Positions 61,832-64,000 of a DNA stretch of 64,000 nt are shown here, piece by piece. The position numbers and the translations under genes are program-made. Position 1 is the stretch's first letter; every line of letters starts with the position of its first letter. The stretch lies in the NCBI GenBank assembly GCA_018883325.1, contig VEQH01000001.1, positions 1 to 64,000 of the forward strand, written 5' to 3'. The DNA comes from Flavobacteriales bacterium (lineage in GTDB: Bacteria; Bacteroidota; Bacteroidia; Flavobacteriales_D; Crocinitomicaceae). Below the pieces are notes generated by a model, which saw only the letters and a program-made list of their open reading frames with translations, was not told the origin of the DNA and did no database searches.

Positions 61832-63082
61832 ATGAGGAAAATTATCTGTTTTCTTTTTTTTATAATTTTTAATTGGCTGTGTTTTGCACAGCCAATTAAT
61901 TTGGTTCCAAACTCAGGTTTTGAAGACTTTTCAAGTTGCCCATATTACCCTACTGATCCTCTTTTTTCAGGCGCAGGTCAAATTTGTTGGGCAACACCAT
62001 GGTTTCAACCACTTAATCCTGCATCTGTTGAAGAAGCTTGTGGAGAAAGTTCAAGTGATTTTTATCACATGTGTGCTGGAACACTCCCTCTTGGAATCTA
62101 CGGTATAGGTTTTCAATATCCTAACTCAGGTGATGGTTTTTGTGGCATAGGATTATTTTATCCTTTGAATACAATAGAGGCAAGGGAAACTATAGAAGTG
62201 CGGTTAAAAGAAGCTTTAAAAAGAAAAAGATATTGTGTTTCATGGTCAGCAAATTTGGCAGATATATCAGGTAGAGGTGCGAATGGTGTAGGGGCGTATT
62301 TTTCGCAAGACACGGTATTTCAATCAGGTTTTTGGGAGAGAATTCCAGTAACCCCCCAAATAGAAAATTTAGCAATTGTAACAGATACTCAAAATTGGGT
62401 ACCTTTTCATCAAAGCTTTTATGCACAAGGAGGTGAGCGATTTATGACAATTAGTAATTTTAGGGAAGGAGATTTAATTGAATCGATTATTGTTGATACA
62501 ACTTTACTTTGGCCCTACTACTACTTCGACGATTTCGGCGTTTATGAACTCCCCGAAATTTCGGCAGGGCTTGGTGGAGAGATTGATACTTTGGGAGAGA
62601 ATGTAAGTTTACAAGCCAATTGTGAGGGTTGTTGGGACGATTTGGTGTATCGTTGGTGGCCAAGTGCAGGTTTGAGTGATACCACGATTCTCAACCCCAT
62701 TGCCACGCCAGAAGTTACCACCACGTATTATTTTGGTTTAATCGACACTTCAGAAACCGTTCCTTGCATTGTCGATTTAGTGGATAGTGTTACGGTTTTT
62801 GTTACCATTCCGCAAGATACAGTCGCGCCACCGCCAACGAGTTTTTCGTGGTTGGTTTATCCTTCACCAACGAGTGGTAATTTAACGCTTCAATTCAGCG
62901 CACTTATCAATGATAGTCAATTATTGATTATTGATGCACGTGGGCGTTTGGTCAGAAAAATATTTGTCCCAAAACAAACCGAAAGTTTGCCATTGGATAT
63001 TAGCGCACTTGCGGCTGGAGAGTATTTTTTGCAGATGGAGAATGAAAGTTTGAAGGAGAAGAGGAAGATTGTGAAATTTTGA
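61832..63082 (+). CDS. Secreted T9SS type A cargo protein
   Basis: A 416-residue protein with a signal peptide (ending NWLCFAQ). Its N-terminal domain (PINLVPNSGFEDFSSCP, IEVRLKEALKRKRYCVSWS) resembles the carbohydrate-binding domain of the giant protein just upstream, 2 bp away, so the two are probably co-expressed and related. An Ig-like region follows (YRWWPSAGLSDTTILNP), then a type A C-terminal sorting domain (WLVYPSPTSGNLTLQF ... LKEKRKIVKF). Confidence 0.85.
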   Translation: MRKIICFLFFIIFNWLCFAQPINLVPNSGFEDFSSCPYYPTDPLFSGAGQICWATPWFQPLNPASVEEACGESSSDFYHMCAGTLPLGIYGIGFQYPNSGDGFCGIGLFYPLNTIEARETIEVRLKEALKRKRYCVSWSANLADISGRGANGVGAYFSQDTVFQSGFWERIPVTPQIENLAIVTDTQNWVPFHQSFYAQGGERFMTISNFREGDLIESIIVDTTLLWPYYYFDDFGVYELPEISAGLGGEIDTLGENVSLQANCEGCWDDLVYRWWPSAGLSDTTILNPIATPEVTTTYYFGLIDTSETVPCIVDLVDSVTVFVTIPQDTVAPPPTSFSWLVYPSPTSGNLTLQFSALINDSQLLIIDARGRLVRKIFVPKQTESLPLDISALAAGEYFLQMENESLKEKRKIVKF

Positions 63083-63086
63083 AAAA

Positions 63087-63121
63087 ATTGCGAATTAAAA
63101 ATTGCGAATTGCAAACGAATT
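63087..63121. repeat. Heptad array after the T9SS gene
   Basis: ATTGCGA, ATTAAAA, ATTGCGA, ATTGCAA, ACGAATT, starting 4 bp after the stop codon. Confidence 0.55.
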
Positions 63122-63181
63122 TTTCGTAAGCGCTCTGCGCAAACTATTCGTTGGCAAATTTTTAAGCACTATGGGAATGCG

Positions 63182-63385
63182 TTCGCATTTCCTAAGCATT
63201 CTGTACTTCCGTTTGCAATTCGTAATTCTGTGGTTCGCAATTCCTAAGCAGTCTGTACTTCCGTTTGCAATTCTATCGTTCGCAATTCCTAAGCAGTCTG
63301 TACTTCCATTTTCAAATTTTCAAATCATCTAATTTTCAAATTGTTTATTCGCAATTACTAAGCAGTCTTTACTTCCTTTTTCAAT
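63182..63385. repeat. Four imperfect tandem copies of a 35-40-bp unit
   Basis: Unit TTCGCAATTCCTAAGCAGTC then TGTACTTCC and TTTGCAATTC, starting at 63182, 63234, 63279 and 63348 (spacing 52, 45, 69). Copies 1-3 are close; copy 4 is diverged. Confidence 0.75.
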
Positions 63386-63399
63386 AATAAATCCCCAAC

Positions 63400-63431
63400 A
63401 AAAAAGCCTTCTCGAAATCGAAAAGGCTTTT
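63400..63431 (-). terminator. Rho-independent terminator of the L31 gene
   Basis: Stem AAAAGCCTT (63402-63410) with AAGGCTTTT (63423-63431) and an inner TCGA/TCGA pairing. On the minus strand a T-run follows. It may also stop transcripts from the left. Confidence 0.8.
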
Positions 63432-63450
63432 AATATTTTGATGAAATTAA

Positions 63451-63705
63451 TTATTTCATGTGACGACCATAACGGTTTTTGAATTTATCAATACGTCCTG
63501 CAGTATCAACGAACTGTGCAATACCTGTAAAGAACGGGTGAGATTTGTGAGAGATATCCAATTTCACTAATGGATATTCGTTTCCGTCTTCCCAAGTGAT
63601 TGTTTCTTTTGTTGTTGTACAAGATGGGCAAAGAAATGCATAATCGTTAGACATGTCTTTGAAAACAACTAGTCTATAATCAGATGGGTGTATATCGTTT
63701 TTCAT
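63451..63705 (-). CDS. rpmE2: 50S ribosomal protein L31, type B
   Basis: An 84-residue ribosomal protein starting [19 protein letters not shown], with [19 protein letters not shown] and the C-terminal [10 protein letters not shown] typical of type B L31. A CPSC pair remains, but the four-Cys zinc site of type A is missing, as usual for this form, which in other bacteria replaces the zinc-binding L31 under zinc limitation. It has its own promoter and terminator. Confidence 0.96.
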   Translation of the reverse strand: MKNDIHPSDYRLVVFKDMSNDYAFLCPSCTTTKETITWEDGNEYPLVKLDISHKSHPFFTGIAQFVDTAGRIDKFKNRYGRHMK

Positions 63706-63738
63706 TATAAATGTATTTTATGTGCTAAAAATGGATTG

Positions 63739-63769
63739 CAAATTTAGACAAATCTTTTTAAATCACAAG
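63739..63769 (-). promoter_or_regulatory. Promoter of the L31 gene
   Basis: The minus strand has TAAATTTG at 63746-63739 (TAnnTTTG) and TTG at 63768-63766, separated by 19 bp. This is the best-spaced promoter in the window along with that of rpmH. No zinc-uptake-regulator operator is visible. Confidence 0.65.
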
Positions 63770-63889
63770 TGTTTTTATTTTTTCTAATCTATTTTTTGAA
63801 CAATTTGAACATTTCTAAGATGATAACTCCATCGAAAGTGGCGATTTGATGTATTTTCAATGCTTATTTTTGATTTTACGAATACTATT

Positions 63890-64000
63890 ATGAAGTTACC
63901 AAAAGCTTATACACTAGAAGAAATAAGTGCCTTGTTAGCCTGTGATTTTATTGGAAATCCATCGCATTCAGTGACTGGCATCAACGAAATCCACATGGTT
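63890..64000 (+). CDS. lpxD: LpxD-like acyltransferase (5' end, partial)
   Basis: The first 37 codons reach the window edge: MKLPKAYTLEEISALLACDF, then IGNPSHSVTGINEIHMV. This matches the N-terminal uridine-binding domain of UDP-3-O-acylglucosamine N-acyltransferase (lipid A synthesis). The hexapeptide-repeat domain would follow outside the window. Assignment rests on this short stretch only. Confidence 0.6.
   Translation, partial: MKLPKAYTLEEISALLACDFIGNPSHSVTGINEIHMV

Larger units (their letters stand above)
63083..63399. other. Gene-free spacer built of repeats
   Basis: 317 bp between convergent genes. It holds a heptad array and four imperfect copies of a 35-40-bp unit (see separate entries). 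No gene. Confidence 0.55.

Overview
The window is AT-rich chromosomal DNA from a member of the Bacteroidota, most likely Flavobacteriales (inference). Three things point there: secreted proteins ending in type IX secretion system (T9SS) sorting domains of both types A and B, a PorZ component of that system, and repeated TAnnTTTG promoter -7 boxes with little sign of Shine-Dalgarno sequences. Marker genes (rpmH, type B L31, recG, fmt, aroC, accA, ispE) support a chromosome. I see no rRNA, CRISPR array, complete transposon or plasmid origin.

Layout. 0-8.5 kb: end of an unidentified gene, tRNA-His, tyrosine catabolism (hppD and hmgA, minus strand), then SDR-type threonine dehydrogenase, Sua5 and a secreted vWA protein, and an ABC exporter. 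8.6-21.3 kb: rpmH, a SanA/YdcF protein, a NatAB-like ABC pair, two large T9SS type B surface proteins, an ABC-F gene broken by a one-base frameshift, and porZ. 21.5-31.7 kb: a YfhO-like membrane protein, an Mpo1-like protein, DUF4293, aroC, a YoeB-type toxin-antitoxin (TA) pair wedged between two copies of the recG 3' end, recG, accA and ispE. 31.9-40.6 kb: an ORF6N gene split by a 257-bp miniature transposable element (MITE), WG-repeat and MORN-repeat proteins, a secreted hypothetical and a Tat-exported SoxB/5'-nucleotidase-like protein.

40.6-50.7 kb is an accessory island. It holds RhuM and ORF6N proteins that share a phospholipase D (PLD)-like C-terminal module, a DUF1016 nuclease, a broken KilA-N gene, DUF4143 remnants, an MntA/HepT toxin-antitoxin pair between direct repeats, and a compact three-gene operon (Abi-like helical protein, TPR protein, PLD-DnaJ fusion) that is the best candidate for an undescribed, perhaps defensive, system. 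51-64 kb returns to core genes (fmt, MATE pump, RlmI-like methyltransferase, fumarylacetoacetase-family protein, exonuclease), two T9SS type A secreted proteins including a 1758-residue metalloprotease/beta-helix protein, type B L31 and the start of an lpxD-like gene.

Two patterns run through the window. First, accessory cassettes lie between duplicated or split pieces of gene ends: the YoeB pair at recG, MntA/HepT at a DUF4143 remnant, and DUF1016 inside a RhuM-PLD gene. Second, intergenic arrays with a strict 7-bp period but different units sit close to gene boundaries at seven loci (1.7, 12.2, 24.8, 29.7, 50.9, 54.5 and 63.1 kb).
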